From Corylus avellana (lineage: Eukaryota; Streptophyta; Magnoliopsida; Fagales; Betulaceae), in assembly GCF_901000735.1 (NCBI RefSeq), contig NC_081545.1, forward strand, positions 2,338,583 to 2,402,582: a stretch of DNA of 64,000 nucleotides, read 5' to 3'. Below are positions 1 to 11,025 of the stretch, in pieces. Below the pieces are notes generated by a model that searched no databases, was not told where the DNA came from, and worked only from the letters and a program-made list of their open reading frames with translations. Every line of letters begins with the position of its first letter. The stretch's first letter is position 1. A program made the translations under genes and the position numbers.

Positions 1-369
1 TGTGCTGGGTTGATCAAAACACAACTCATTTGACCCGTTATTTGATAAAATTAAAATAAAAAAAAATAATAAAAAAAAAAAAAAAAACGTCAATCTATAA
101 ATTAAACTCATACAGCCTAAACCAAGTCCCAAGCTGTTCAGGTGGTGAAATACTCAAAAGCTTATACTTTCCGAATATACTCTCATCCAGAGTAGATGCA
201 AATGTCTACATTCTTTGCTTCGATTGGCTTGGTACTTGGTAGAGAAATGTTTTCCATTTATCTAGTCACAAAACGATAATAAACTAAATGACACATGTAT
301 CCCTTCCCAGTTCCCACAAACATATATACACACCCCACGAAAGCAAAATTTGATCTCACATTATTTATA
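1..369 (-). repeat. Orphan copy of a UGT 3'-flanking block
   Basis: This sequence closely matches 13800-14150 and 7780-8030 in the same orientation, and 33340-33650 inverted. In the other copies it is the sequence downstream of a UGT85-like gene. Here no UGT exon follows: similarity stops exactly where a Helitron-like end begins at 370. It reads as the remains of another duplicated UGT unit whose gene lies outside the window or was lost. Confidence 0.7.
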
Positions 370-1000
370 CCAGCGCATAACCCGCGTATGCGCGAGATTT
401 TTCATTATATTTTAATTTTAAAATTTAAAAGCATTTCTATTATACTTTTTATGTAGGATAAAAAAAGTTGTGACTCTTTCAATGAAAAGACCTACTAAAG
501 GTCATATAATTATGAACATTTGAAAATAAACAAAATATTTTTTATGAATACAAAATAAAAGATTAAGATTTAATGCAATCAAATAAATTATCTACCATAT
601 TTTAATACAAATAAAACCTATATAATTCTGAACGTTAAAAAAAAAAAATACAAAGCAAAATAAACAAAATCTTTTTTTTTTTAGGAATACAAAATAGAAG
701 AAAATTTTTCACTCAACATTTAATAAAAATAGAGAGAAAATATAATCAAATACATGTGAAACTTTTACCATTTGACTTTTGTTGCAGAGCCTAAAAAAGC
801 TTTTACGTATTTACGTATTTTTTTCTGTGTATAATTGTGCAATAATAATGGGATGTGGGGTTTTGATGGAATTATCGGCAAAATCGACTTTATACGCGAT
901 TTTGCCAAGAGAGAGAACATAGAAAATTTGAGGTGGATTGGCCTAAAGAGGCCTACATTCACCAATAATGAGAGTTGCCCTTTATGACCACATTGTGCTA
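370..1000 (-). mobile_element. Helitron-like 3' terminus (minus orientation); far end not resolved
   Basis: On the minus strand the terminus ends in CTGG (CTRR consensus). A perfect 7-bp stem, GCGCATA / TATGCGC (373-379 and 387-393, 7-base loop), sits directly inside it. The flanking bases fit insertion between A and T, and the paralogous sequence near 14150 is uninterrupted there. The 5' TC end was not found, so the right border is nominal. No helicase ORF is seen. Confidence 0.5.
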
Positions 1001-2141
1001 TTATTCTCTTGATAATTTATACAATACTAATTACCCCTATTTATAAGAAAACTGTGGTAAGTAGAGAGAATAGAAGAATGGTAATCAATCAAACCCTAAA
1101 TGCACATATTTTAACATGGAAAATAAATCAAACCTAATATGGAAAACACACACATGGATATTGCTTTCTTTAACTTAAATGATTCTCAATGGAAAATGTC
1201 ACATTCTACAATTAGAAATTCAAAAGCAAAAGTTATCAATACATAAGAACAATGTATTGATTTCTCCAAAAAAAAAAAAAAAAAAAAAACAATGGTTCGA
1301 GCAGAGCCACTATATTCTGAATCAGGACACCAAACTATAATAGAAGCAGTGCATGTACTTCACTACAAAAATTCCCATTGTTTAAAAAAAAGAAAAGCAC
1401 ATAGCAACCATAAGATATCACTTTTATTCCCAATTCCCAGCTCTAACGTCTCAAAGAACATCCATCCACAACCAATCTGATGTTACTGACAGTCAACACA
1501 CCCCAATAAATGTGGTAATCTGTAGAAATGACCACAACTTACTGATCTTAAATATCACTAATATTTTTACTTCTACTTACCAACAAAAAAAAAAAAAAAA
1601 AGGAGGAATTTTTAGTTCTCTGAGTTCTATATTGAGCCAAAAAAATATACTATCAGAAACAATAACAGATTTCAATCATGCATGCAACTCTCCAATCAAT
1701 AGCTGCCGTCAAGGAATATAGAAATAAAAGTTGAATGTGAAAACTATGGGTTTGCTAAGGACGGCAGAGAGCGACGACAACGATGGGCGGTGAAGTAATT
1801 TTTTCCTTTAATACTCATCCCAACTCTCATTAATCATTAGAAAAACAGAGTAAGAACACGTGATTTAAGAATATGTGCTGTGAATTTAAACAATCAGATA
1901 AGTATCTCTTTAGTTTGAGCTTTTAATGGCTTTTGACAGCCGTTTCATTGAAGCTCTTTTCTTCTTCGGTGCACAAATTTAATAGAATTTCCAAGCCAAA
2001 AGCACAAATTTAATATCCCTAACAAAGAAAAGAGTGGGTACAATTAAAGTGGTTCCAACTTTCAAGTCTTCCTAATTCTGATCGTAATCTCCATTAGTAT
2101 TTTTTTAATGAAAAATCAAAGCCCAACCCATCTCTGAAACG

Positions 2142-2178
<37 letters not shown>

Positions 2179-2180
2179 AG
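1001..2180. other. AT-rich intergenic sequence, nothing recognised
   Basis: Homopolymer A runs (for example near 1268 and 1585) and short unsupported ORFs only. No domain, splice pattern or RNA gene was recognised. A TA microsatellite follows at 2145-2174. Confidence 0.5.
2145..2174. repeat. (TA)n microsatellite
   Basis: Pure TA dinucleotide run of about 30 bp. Confidence 0.9.
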
Positions 2181-2319
2181 TGAATACAAATTTAATAGAC
2201 GTATGCAATGACGTTGCTTACACAGTATCTTTGCTAGCAAGTACATAATAGATTGGATTGTTCAATGAACACAATACCTATCAAAGCAAAAGACAAATTC
2301 TCCTTCAAGTGTCCATCAG
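2181..2319 (+). repeat. Truncated copy of the UGT upstream block
   Basis: Matches the start of the upstream blocks at 10611, 26610 and 31271 (words such as GCAATGACGTTGCTTACAC). Similarity breaks at about 2319, after CCATCAG. It is probably a promoter remnant separated from the gene at 3644 by later insertions. Confidence 0.55.
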
Positions 2320-3089
2320 ATTGGATGTTTTTCTTCTTTGATTTCGTCATTTTCTTCTTCGAATTCGTTCGTCTGCGATTTCGTTTTCATTTGTGATTTT
2401 GCCTGTCTGCGATTTCGTCCGTCTACGACCATCCATCTCTCATTTTCGTCTACGATTTCTTCAGCAAAATGGTTTCTTTATTGTCAAATCGTTTACATTA
2501 GTAGGTAGTTTACCTGAATCTAATCAAAAACCAAACGAAGAGGAAATACATTCTTTTGTTGTGTCTTACCTCGTAAAGACCCTTTTTTTTCTTCTCTCGT
2601 TTTCTTACCTACCAAAAAGCAACAAAAATTGTGTTGATGTCTGATTTTTATGTATCATTTTTGCAGTTTGTGGTGGTGATTTTGATGTTCGTTTGGTGAG
2701 CCTACGAGAGAGACGTGAGGAGTGAGGAGAGAGGAGAGAGAATATAAATTTTTTATTTTTATTTTTATTTTTATGAATATAATAATCTTTTGGATTGCTT
2801 CAGTATTTTCCAATGTATAACACTGTAAAACCCAATGGTGTAGATTATATTTAAGGAGGCTGATGTGAATGATTTTTTTTTGTAGTTTTTTTAAGATTTT
2901 TCCTAAATATAAGAAAGAGAATGGGTATAGGTAGTGCTGTTAGTGCTCTTATGCCTAGTACATGCCTAGACCATTTCAAATTTGTTTTGAGCCATTAAAC
3001 CCTATGGTTGGCGGTAGGAGATGGAATTTAGTGAATGTTGGATGCTTTAAGTCAACCGATTATTAAAACTGTTATATTACTCATAAACC
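2320..3089. other. Intergenic, low-complexity, nothing recognised
   Basis: Contains degenerate repeats of a TCGTCTGCGATTTCG-like word (2340-2460), a GAGAGGAGAG tract and AT-rich sequence. The open frame 2393-2644 shows no recognisable domain. Confidence 0.4.
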
Positions 3090-3416
3090 AAGTGCTAATA
3101 GACGTTTGCAATTGCTCATAGACGTTTGCAATGGCGTTACTCATTTGAAGGAGCTAGTAGACAAATTTGTGATGTATAGGTAGATTGATAAAATGAGTGA
3201 TCTATATAAACTAAGTGCTAATAGACGTTTGCAATGACGTTACTCATTTGAAGGAGCTAGTAGACAAATTTGTGATGTATATGTAGATTGATAAAATGAG
3301 TGATCTATATAAACTAAGTGCTAATAGACGTTTGCAATGACGTTACTCATTTGAAGGAGCTAGTAGACAAATTTGTGATGTATAGGTAGATTGATAAAAT
3401 GAGTGATCTATATAGA
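3090..3416 (+). repeat. 103-bp tandem repeat, about three copies
   Basis: The unit beginning CTAAGTGCTAATAGACG starts at 3211 and 3314, a period of 103 bp, with a slightly longer first copy from about 3090. Each unit carries GCAATGACGTTACTC and a TTGATAAAATGAGTGA segment also seen in other UGT upstream sequences. The array lies 230 bp upstream of the intact UGT at 3644. Confidence 0.85.
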
Positions 3417-3565
3417 TCACTCATTTTATCATTCTAACTATACATATAGACCACTCATTTTATCAATCTACCTATACATATAGATCACTCATTTTACATC
3501 ACAAATTTGTCTACTAGCTCCTTCAAATGAGTAACGTCATTGCAACGTCTATTAGTACTTAGTTT
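3411..3565 (-). repeat. Inverted copy of the 103-bp unit, directly after the array
   Basis: Reverse complement of the preceding tandem unit, with its internal GATCACTCATTTTA segment repeated three times. Array and inverted copy could fold as a long hairpin. It ends about 80 bp before the UGT start codon, so it lies in the core promoter or leader. Confidence 0.8.
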
Positions 3566-3643
3566 ATGAGTAATATATATGAGAGAGGCATAATGGAACA
3601 GCATATCAACATACATATACACAGAGCAGAAAGAGAGAAGGAA

Positions 3644-5199
3644 ATGAATTCAAAGAGAGCAGAAGCTGAAAAGGCTCATGCAGTTTGTATTCCATGCCCA
3701 GTTCAAAGCCACATAAAGGCCATGCTCAAATTTGCAAAGCTTCTCTACAGCAAAGATTTTCACATAACCTTTGTGAACACAGAGTTCAACCATCAACGTT
3801 TTCTGAAATCCGGAGGTCCCAACGCCTTAGATGGGTTGCCTGACTTCCAATTCAAAACCATTCCAGACAGCATTCCTCCATCGGATTCCAACGCTACCCA
3901 AGACGCTGATGCTATTAGCAAATCCATTTCCGAAAGCTTCTCGGCTCCATTTTCAGACATCCTCCTCAAACTCAATAGTACTGCAACTTCTTCAAACAAT
4001 CCTCCAGTCACTTGCATCATCTCAGATGGTTTCATGCCATTCACTCAAACTGTTGCTCAAAAGCTTGGAATCCCTATTGTAATGCTCTTCACGATCGCTG
4101 CTTGCAGTTTAATGGGTGCCATGCAGCTTCCTCGTCTTAGGGAAAAAGGCTTCACACCCCTTAAAGGTATAACACAACAGGGAAACACCTTTCTGACATC
4201 ATGGATTATCTCTAATATTATTATTGATTACAACTTTCCAAACTAAAAAAAAAATTATTTTTTGCAGATGAGAGTTACTTAACAAATGGGTTTTTAGACA
4301 CAGTTATAGACTGGATTCCAGGTATGAGAGGTATCCGATTGAGGGATCTCCCAAATTTTTTTATTACTACAGATCCAAATGACCCTGTTTGCAAAGTGAC
4401 CTGTGAAGTAGTAGAGAAAGCTCCTAAAGCTTCAGGAATCGTTGTTCACACATTTGACACATTAGAGCAGGAAGTTTTGGATGCTCTCTCCCCCATGTTT
4501 CCTTGTGTATATGCCATTGGCCCTCAACAACTATTACTTAATCACTCACCCAATGACCCTCTCAAATCAACTGGGTATAGTTTGTGGAAAGAAGAAACTG
4601 AGTGCCTTAATTGGCTTAACTCTAAGGCACCCAACTCAGTGATTTATGTAAACTTTGGTAGCATTGCTGTCATGACACCACAGCAGCTGATTGAGTTTGG
4701 CTGGGGACTTGCAAATAGCAAGTTCTTGTTTATGTGGATAATTAGGCCTGATTTAGTTGTTGGTGATTCAGCGATCTTGCCACCTGAGTTCATGGAAGAA
4801 ACTAAAGGAAGAGGACTAATTGCTAGTTGGTGCCCACAAGAAGAAGTGCTTAACCACTCATCCATTGGAGGGTTCTTAACTCACTGCGGGTGGAATTCGA
4901 TTATTGAAAGTGTTAGTGCAGGAGTGCCCATGATTTGTTGTCCATTTTTTGGGGATCAGCAAACAAACTGTAAGTATGCTTGTAATGAATGGGGCATTGG
5001 CATTCAGATTGGTAGTGGTGCCAAGAGAGGGGATGTGGAGAAGAATGTAAGAGAGTTGATGGAGGGAAACAAGGGTAAGAGAATGAAGAAAAAGGCCATG
5101 GAGTGGAAAAAATTGGCCGAAGAGGCCACTAGTCCACATGGGTCTTCGTCCATCAACTTAGACAAGTTGGTGAATGATGTTCTTTTATCAAAAGGATAG
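3644..5199 (+). CDS. UGT85-like family-1 glycosyltransferase, intact
   Basis: A UDP-sugar-dependent small-molecule O-glucosyltransferase of the plant UGT85 type, expected in the cytosol; the acceptor cannot be read from sequence. Exon 1 is 3644-4166 and exon 2 is 4268-5199, with a 101-bp phase-1 intron at the usual UGT85 site, giving 484 residues. The start at 3644 is preferred over the in-frame ATG at 3566 because it gives the family N-terminus. Visible features: His23 in QSHIKAM (catalytic His position), the Asp of SDGF, and the 44-residue PSPG box W362-Q405 with HCGWNS and the terminal DQ. Two oddities: the usual QGHINPM is QSHIKAM, and PSPG position 38, usually Trp, is Cys (ICCPF). The nearest characterised relatives I recall are 7-deoxyloganetin glucosyltransferase-like enzymes. 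A 103-bp repeat array lies upstream. Confidence 0.93.
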
Positions 5200-5398
5200 A
5201 TGTTTTAGAAGAAAGTGATAAAAATGAAAAAAGTATAGTCATTTAAAAATTTGAGTACACTCTGCATCCGTTTGATTGCTACCCAAGGGTTTGACTTGCT
5301 ATAGTGTTCATGGGAGAAAATCCGACTAAATTTAATATGAAAATAAATGACATCACTTATCAAATCTAATAATTCCATTTAAAAAACTCTGGAAAGGG
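5200..5398. other. 3' flank of the UGT at 3644 (shared downstream block)
   Basis: Begins with the same 3' sequence as the genes ending at 12560 and 28584 (TAGATGTTTTAGAAGAAAG after the coding end). It is the probable 3'UTR. The homologous block resumes after two insertions and runs to about 6360. Confidence 0.6.
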
Positions 5399-5403
5399 CT
5401 TCT

Positions 5404-5714
5404 TGTTATGAATGCATTCATGCATTTAGTGGATGACCATTTAGTTCCATCTCTTGGAATTCTACACATTCATGTCATCTTTTAGAATTCCTATAACATT
5501 CATGTAATAAATTGATTAATATATCCTTTTGTTTCATATTCTCCCTTTCATATTCCTTAACCTCTCATTATGATTCCATGCCTATAAAAGGGAGAATTGA
5601 GTTGTATGTAGAACACACAAAAATATAGAAGAATCATACATAGTTCTTGAAGAACTAGTTTCACATATTGCAATCTCTTTATTTTGTCTTGTTATTTCCT
5701 TTGATTTTACAACA
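5404..5714 (+). mobile_element. Solo LTR, 311 bp
   Basis: Starts TGTTATGAATGC and ends TTTTACAACA (TG...CA termini). It is flanked by 5-bp target duplications CTTCT at 5399-5403 and 5715-5719. A TATAAAAG box lies near 5583. No internal retrotransposon sequence remains, so this is a solo LTR, possibly of a small TRIM-type element. It interrupts the downstream block that is continuous after 12560 and 28584. Confidence 0.75.
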
Positions 5715-5723
5715 CTTCTACAT

Positions 5724-5824
5724 TTTTTATTATTTTTTTTATAATAAGAAATTTCATTAAAAACAGAGCAACTCCTCAGACACAGTTACAATCCCTTACA
5801 GTGGCTGATAAGACCAACAAAGGG
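5724..5824 (-). mobile_element. Truncated LINE 3' end (probable)
   Basis: Starts with a T-rich tract and reads on the minus strand as a short 3' tail followed by poly(A)-like sequence. It is flanked by CTTCTACAT at 5715-5723 and 5825-5833, a 9-bp target duplication. The left copy overlaps the target duplication of the adjoining solo LTR, so the insertions share a site. Only about 100 bp remains. Confidence 0.45.
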
Positions 5825-5833
5825 CTTCTACAT

Positions 5834-6390
5834 CTTGCCTATTCCTTTTGATTCAAGCGTATTATTTTTCGGAAAATTTCCTTTATTTTCTATTCGAAAA
5901 ATATCATTATTTTGAACTTGGAAGGAAACTAACTCTCAAAATTTTAATATTTGACATAAGGGAAAGCATATCATTCTTCCAATCTTCTTTCTTTTTTGTA
6001 AATACTCTTTATTATTTGAACAAAGATTTTCTCCTCAAACCCACTCTATTTTTTTTTTTTTTTGAAGACCTTGAAGCATCTCATAAATTTATAAACCTCA
6101 TTAAGAGTCACTTGAAAGAAACAATATCAAAGATATACTGGGGAACTTCCTCCAAGATAATATATTCATCACTAAGAAAAAGCACTTCCTTCACAAGTCG
6201 TTGAGCTTCTTCATTGCCACTACGTCTCACATGTTCATCACTAAGTCAGCACATCCTAACAAGTTAGCAATCCCATGATTCAAGGTCCACGTTTCATGCT
6301 TGTTGGCCGTAGTCTCCATATGGATATGCTATCCAACTCTATCTATATTTTTTCAAATCTGCCATTGAATCATAAAGATTAAAAAACCTT
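5834..6390. other. Rest of the UGT downstream block
   Basis: From about 5895 it matches 12785-13290 and 28805-29320 (for example TATCATTATTTTGAACTTGG). It is non-coding; frame 5848-6204 is a chance ORF in this block. Confidence 0.55.
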
Positions 6391-6406
6391 TTTTAAGATT
6401 TTTTTG

Positions 6407-6804
6407 GGGATCAGGATCCCCTCTCATTATTGGGAGAATTGGAGAATCTCCAATTTTTAATCCTGGCCATTCATTTTTATCCAACAACCTATACGATGCC
6501 ACGTGTCCCACTTAAATTAAATAATAAAATATTAATTAATTTTTTTAAAAAAAATTAAAATTAAAATCAAATAAAAAAAAACTTGGGTGGCCGGCCACCC
6601 CCTATCTTGATTTTTTATTTTTTTTATTTGAATTTAATTTTTATTATTTAATTTTTTATTTTTTTAAAAAAATTAATTAATATTTTATTATTTAATTTAA
6701 GTGGGACACGTGGCATTATATGGACTGTTAGATAAAAATAGATGGCTAGGATTGAAAATTGGAAAATCTCCAATTCTCCCAATAATGGGAGGGGATCCTG
6801 ATCC
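6407..6804. mobile_element. MITE with very long inverted arms
   Basis: Left end GGATCAGGATCCCC and right end GGGGATCCTGATCC begin arms that pair over almost the full 400 bp. The arms meet at a GC-rich centre, GGGTGGCCGGCCACC, near 6590. The flanks carry an imperfect 9-10 bp duplication (ATTTTTTTGG / ATTTTTAGG), as for Mutator-type elements. There is no coding content. Confidence 0.65.
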
Positions 6805-7560
6805 ATTTTTAGGAGGGGGTGGAGGGGGCTAGGGGTCCCACAAGCCCCCTTAGATTTGTCTCTCATTCCAAGTACATAGACTTCGCTCCATTATTCTTGT
6901 GTAATACTTCTCTCCTTACTATAACTCTCTTAGAGAGATTCCATAAACATTTTGGTAACTTAAGCATAAGGGGTATTCTGTCGGCGCCCTTGGCAATTTT
7001 CCGATCTCATTATCTCTCTTTTGTAGACGTTTGTGGTCTAAGATTAGCCGTATGATCAACTGCATCATCATATGTGTACGACTATGCTATTGATTCAGAG
7101 CTAGCAATTCGAGTTGATGTGTCGGATTTGGGTCGACCTCCTTGACTTGTCAACTCATTAAGTGTCAACCCTAACACAACATGTTTAGCTAAATGCATCA
7201 AACCCCTTAACTCTGACATGAACCATTTAAATAAGCATGTGAACGACACAACCCATTTGATAAACATGTCATGTTGAGTTGACTTGATGCAACCTACAAT
7301 AAATAGGTTGTGTTGTGTTGACCCAAACACAACATCTTTGACAAAACGGATCCTTTCCATTTCACTTGAAATGGAGAGCATCCATTTAGTGTAATTAGGA
7401 GGGCATACTTGTCCAAAATATTTTGCCCAAAGAACAAATGGACAATATTGGAGAGGATCCTTTTGTTAAATTACCAGTTATCTCAAAAGCTTAAGCTGAT
7501 AGGAAGAGGTAAATTTAATCACTTAACTATTACTTTAACACTCTCACTCACGTGTGGGCT
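6805..7560. repeat. Dispersed intergenic repeat (GGGTTGTGTTGACCC-type), no gene
   Basis: 7110-7340 resembles 13620-13850, with weaker copies near 1-50 and 50990-51215. It is a degenerate repeat rich in hydrophobic-looking frames but with no recognisable domain. Confidence 0.45.
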
Positions 7561-7739
7561 TAAACTCGTCTTTTAATATGTGAGGCCCAACACGTGAAAT
7601 ATTTAATTTAAATTGGAGATGAATTGACGGAATCAAGGTTCGATCCAAGACCTTTGGTTCTGATACAATGTTAAATTACCAATTATCCTAAAAGCTTAAA
7701 CTGATAGGAAGAAATAAATTTAATCACTTAACAATTACT

Positions 7740-8195
7740 TTAACATTTCCTCGTCTGATCCATTATTTGATAGACTAAAAAAACAAAAAAATCATCAATC
7801 TATAAAACTCATACAGCCTAATCCAAGTCTCAAGCTGCTCAAGTGGTGAAATAGACTCAAAGCTTATGCTTTCCGAATATACTCTCTTCAAGAGTAGATG
7901 CAAATGTCTACTTTCGTTGCTTCGATTGGCTTAATTGGTAGGGAAATGTTTTCGTTTTATCTGCTCACAAAACAATAATAAACTAAATGACACATGAATC
8001 TCTTCCCAGTTCCCACAAACAAATATAAACACCCCATAATGTCATTTATGTTCATATTAAATTTAGCTGGATTTTCTCCAATGAACACTATAGCAAGTCA
8101 AACCCTTGGGCAGCAATCAAACGGATGCAGAGTATATATACCCAAATTTTTCAATGATGATACTTTTTTTATTATTATCACTAGTCTCTTGTAAA
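7740..8195 (-). repeat. UGT downstream block, inverted relative to 33190-33650
   Basis: Near-identical reverse complement of the sequence after the UGT ending at 33187, including the polyadenylation-side sequence. It is uninterrupted at 8168-8180, the site where the paralog near 14613 carries a MULE. Confidence 0.8.
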
Positions 8196-8199
8196 ACAT

Positions 8200-8905
8200 C
8201 TAACATTTTGATAAAAGCACATCACTCAACAACTTGTCTAAGTTGATGGTTGATGACCCATGTGGACCAGTGGCCTCTTCGGCCAATTTTTTCAACTCCA
8301 TGACCTCTTTCTTCATTTTCTCACCCTTGTTTCCTTCCATCAACTCTCTCACAATCTTCTCCACTTCCCCTCTCTTGGCACCATTATCAATCTCCATGCC
8401 AATGCCCCATTCATTACAAGTATACTTGCAGTTTGTTTGCTGATCCCCAAAGAAAGGCCAACAAAGCATAGGCACCCCGGCACAAACACTTTCGATTATA
8501 GAATTCCAGCCGCAATGAGTTAAGAACCCTCCAATGGAGGAGTGGCTAAGCACTTCCTCTTGAGGGCACCAACTTGCAATTAGTGATCTTCCTTTAGTTT
8601 CTTCCAAAAACTCAGGTAGCAAAATCGCTAATTCACCAACAACTGAATCAAGCCTAATTATCTACAAAAATGTGAACTTGCTATTTGCAAGTCCCCAACC
8701 AATTTCAACCAACTGCTGTGGTGTCATGACAATGATGCTTTAAAAGTTCACATAAATCACTGAGTTGGCTGCTTTAGAGTTAAGCCAATTAAGGCACTCA
8801 ATCTCTACTTTCCACGAGCTATACCAGTTGATTTTAGATGGTCTTTGGGTAAGTGATTAAGTAGTAGTTGCTGATGACCAATGGCATATACCATATATGA
8901 TTGAT
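8200..8905 (-). pseudogene. UGT85-like pseudogene, exon-2 fragment
   Basis: The reading frame from 8622 down to 8200 encodes the C-terminal 140 residues, with a complete PSPG box (HCGWNS, MLCWPFFGDQQ) and the ending VLLSKC. Upstream on the minus strand the homologous sequence continues but carries stops: TAG at 8662-8664 replacing the Trp of the LWIIRP segment, and TAA at 8740-8742 after VNF. Similarity fades near 8905, so exon 1 and the first third of exon 2 are missing. It is closest to the gene at 31654, which shares the LCWPFF and LLSKC signatures, so it is probably an inverted duplicate of that lineage. Confidence 0.9.
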
Positions 8906-9056
8906 GGCTAACAGGTCCTTATGAATACCGTATTCAGGGCATTTATGTGAGGTGCACAATTCAATGGAGCAACAAACGAGAGATTGTAGTTATGTTGATA
9001 ATAGAAAATAGGGGCACACATATATAAAAATATCCAATCTGAGGAAAACATGAGGC

Positions 9057-9091
<35 letters not shown>

Positions 9092-9840
9092 AAGAGGGAG
9101 AAGCATTCAACTTATCTTTTAGATTGATTGAAGGTGAGTGTAGATCTACTACCGAGGGACACCTTTTTGCTATGGAGGGCGTAGATCTATGTAGATCCAT
9201 CGGCAAATTGGAATGTAAATCTTGCATTTTACACAAGTACTACAAGGATATAGCAATATAATTAGATCTAAAATAGGTATCCGTCCCCCAACTCTATTGC
9301 TTCTCGAAGTTGGGGTTTCATTATCAGAATTTTAACACTCGAAATTATCCATTAGAAATTCTGCTTGAGCTGTTGGGTCCAAGTAGTACCTCGAAATGTT
9401 TTGCCCCAAGTGTTATCGGCACTTGGGCATAAGCTTTTCAAGGGAGTATTTTCTTTCTTGTCTTTTGTGTATTTATGCATCTCTATCTACACTTTTTTTT
9501 TTTTTTTTTTTGAATGCTTGCTTATATGAGTATGTATAGACATGTGATTAATTAAGTCTGAAAAATTAATCACAAATGTTGCATATAAAGAGGCATAATG
9601 CCAAAAGATGCATAAAATAATAATATATTTTGACATTTATTTAAATAATTTGCAGGCATTAAACAAATTAAATATGCAATTGCATGATTTCATAAATTGT
9701 TGCATGCAGAATCACATACCCCTATAATCAAGGGAGCATGATCACTGTCCAAACAACCCAAGTGAGAGAGCAACCAACTAAATCTCTCCCAAAAGGAGAC
9801 TAAATACATAATATCATATCTACTTAAATCTCTCATATTA
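8906..9840. other. Intergenic, nothing recognised
   Basis: Unique-looking AT-rich sequence with a (TA)n run at 9061-9087. The minus-strand frame 8961-9236 runs through that microsatellite and shows no domain. Confidence 0.4.
9061..9087. repeat. (TA)n microsatellite
   Basis: Pure TA run. Confidence 0.9.
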
Positions 9841-9849
9841 TCTCAAAGG

Positions 9850-10130
9850 ATAATATGGGTTTCAACCACTCCCACGAATCAAGGGAGTCAAGTGAGAGTC
9901 CTACTAGAGTTTACCTATTCACAGCCTCTATAAAAGGAGTAGTCATCTTATGATACAGATACGTATTCATTTCCTACTCTTATTACTCTCAATTATTATT
10001 GCTCTTGTCATAATCAAACTCACTCAAGCATCAGATCATTTTTTGTTCTTAGCACGCTTTGAATCAAGTTGCTACCAGGGTTGACAACTGTCTCAACAAT
10101 ATATATATTCGCTACTAATCATTTTTCGTT
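9850..10130 (+). repeat. Duplicated intergenic block (unoccupied paralog of 33765-34850)
   Basis: Matches 33765-33834 and then 34590-34840 as one continuous stretch. The paralog at 33835-34589 contains a solo LTR and this copy does not, so this copy preserves the pre-insertion site (ACAGC here, ATAGC there). Confidence 0.75.
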
Positions 10131-10184
10131 CTTTGAATGAAGTTGCTCTCAAGGTTGACAACTATCTCAACAATATATATATGA

Positions 10185-10185
<1 letters not shown>

Positions 10186-10232
<47 letters not shown>
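10186..10232. repeat. (TA)n microsatellite
   Basis: Long TA run, with one short interruption near 10193. Confidence 0.9.
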
Positions 10233-10236
<4 letters not shown>

Positions 10237-10239
10237 TGC

Positions 10240-10509
10240 TACATTGATGCTATTGAATATTCGATCTTTCAGAGTCTTAGAGGAAAGAGATGGAAGGAGA
10301 TATCGAGGGTGTTGTTTTCGAAGATGGAGGCTGAAATTTGCCTAACCGATTATTAAAATTGCTATAGTTAGCTTCCAAAAAGTAGTCTCTATAATTATAC
10401 ACGTTTGCAATGACATTGCTTAGAGACGGAGGGAAGGGGGGACCGGTTGGGGCCATGGTCCCCCCCTCCCCTCTCACTTCCTCAAAAAAGATATTTTAAG
10501 GAATTAAAT

Positions 10510-10553
<44 letters not shown>

Positions 10554-11025
10554 ATACTGGTACCCCCCAAAATGAATTGATAGGTCCTGGTCCCCCAACT
10601 CTACTCCACACAATATCTTTGCCAGCAATTACATAATAGATTGGAATGTTCAATGAACACAATACCTATCAAAGCAAAAGACAAATTCTCCTTATAGTGT
10701 CCATCAGAAAAATTAAAAAAGTGGGGCTCAGTATCAAGTTTAACATGTACTTTAAACATACGAGAGTTTAATATACTAAATTGTCAGAAATTCTTCCAGC
10801 TAAATTAATTTGAACAAAAACTTTTGTCTTAATTTGAAGGAGCACCCTCTGTTTACTCGCTTGTCAAGTAAATGATGAAGTCAAAAAGGGCATAAAGGAT
10901 ATTCAATGCTTCCTGATGTTGGAATTGTAGCCAAAATTGTCATGAGTAGCTAGATTGATCAAATGGGTCATTATATAAGAAGATACAATGAAAGTACACA
11001 GGTAGCAGATCAAAGAGAGAGGGAA
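10240..11025 (+). promoter_or_regulatory. Upstream block of the UGT pseudogene at 11026, with TATA box
   Basis: 10240-10500 matches 30920-31170, and 10611-11025 matches 26630-27042 and 31271-31653. TATATAAG at 10972-10979 lies 47 bp before the ATG and is kept in the two related genes. A 37-base poly(A) tract lies at about 10514-10550. It is the probable promoter of a gene that is now broken. Confidence 0.65.

Noticed and set aside
3793..4044. Minus-strand frame within UGT exon 1, seen in the same place in all paralogs (17400-17651, 27174-27425, 31785-32036)
   Set aside because: Its conservation follows from the sense gene; it is a codon-bias shadow of UGT exon 1.
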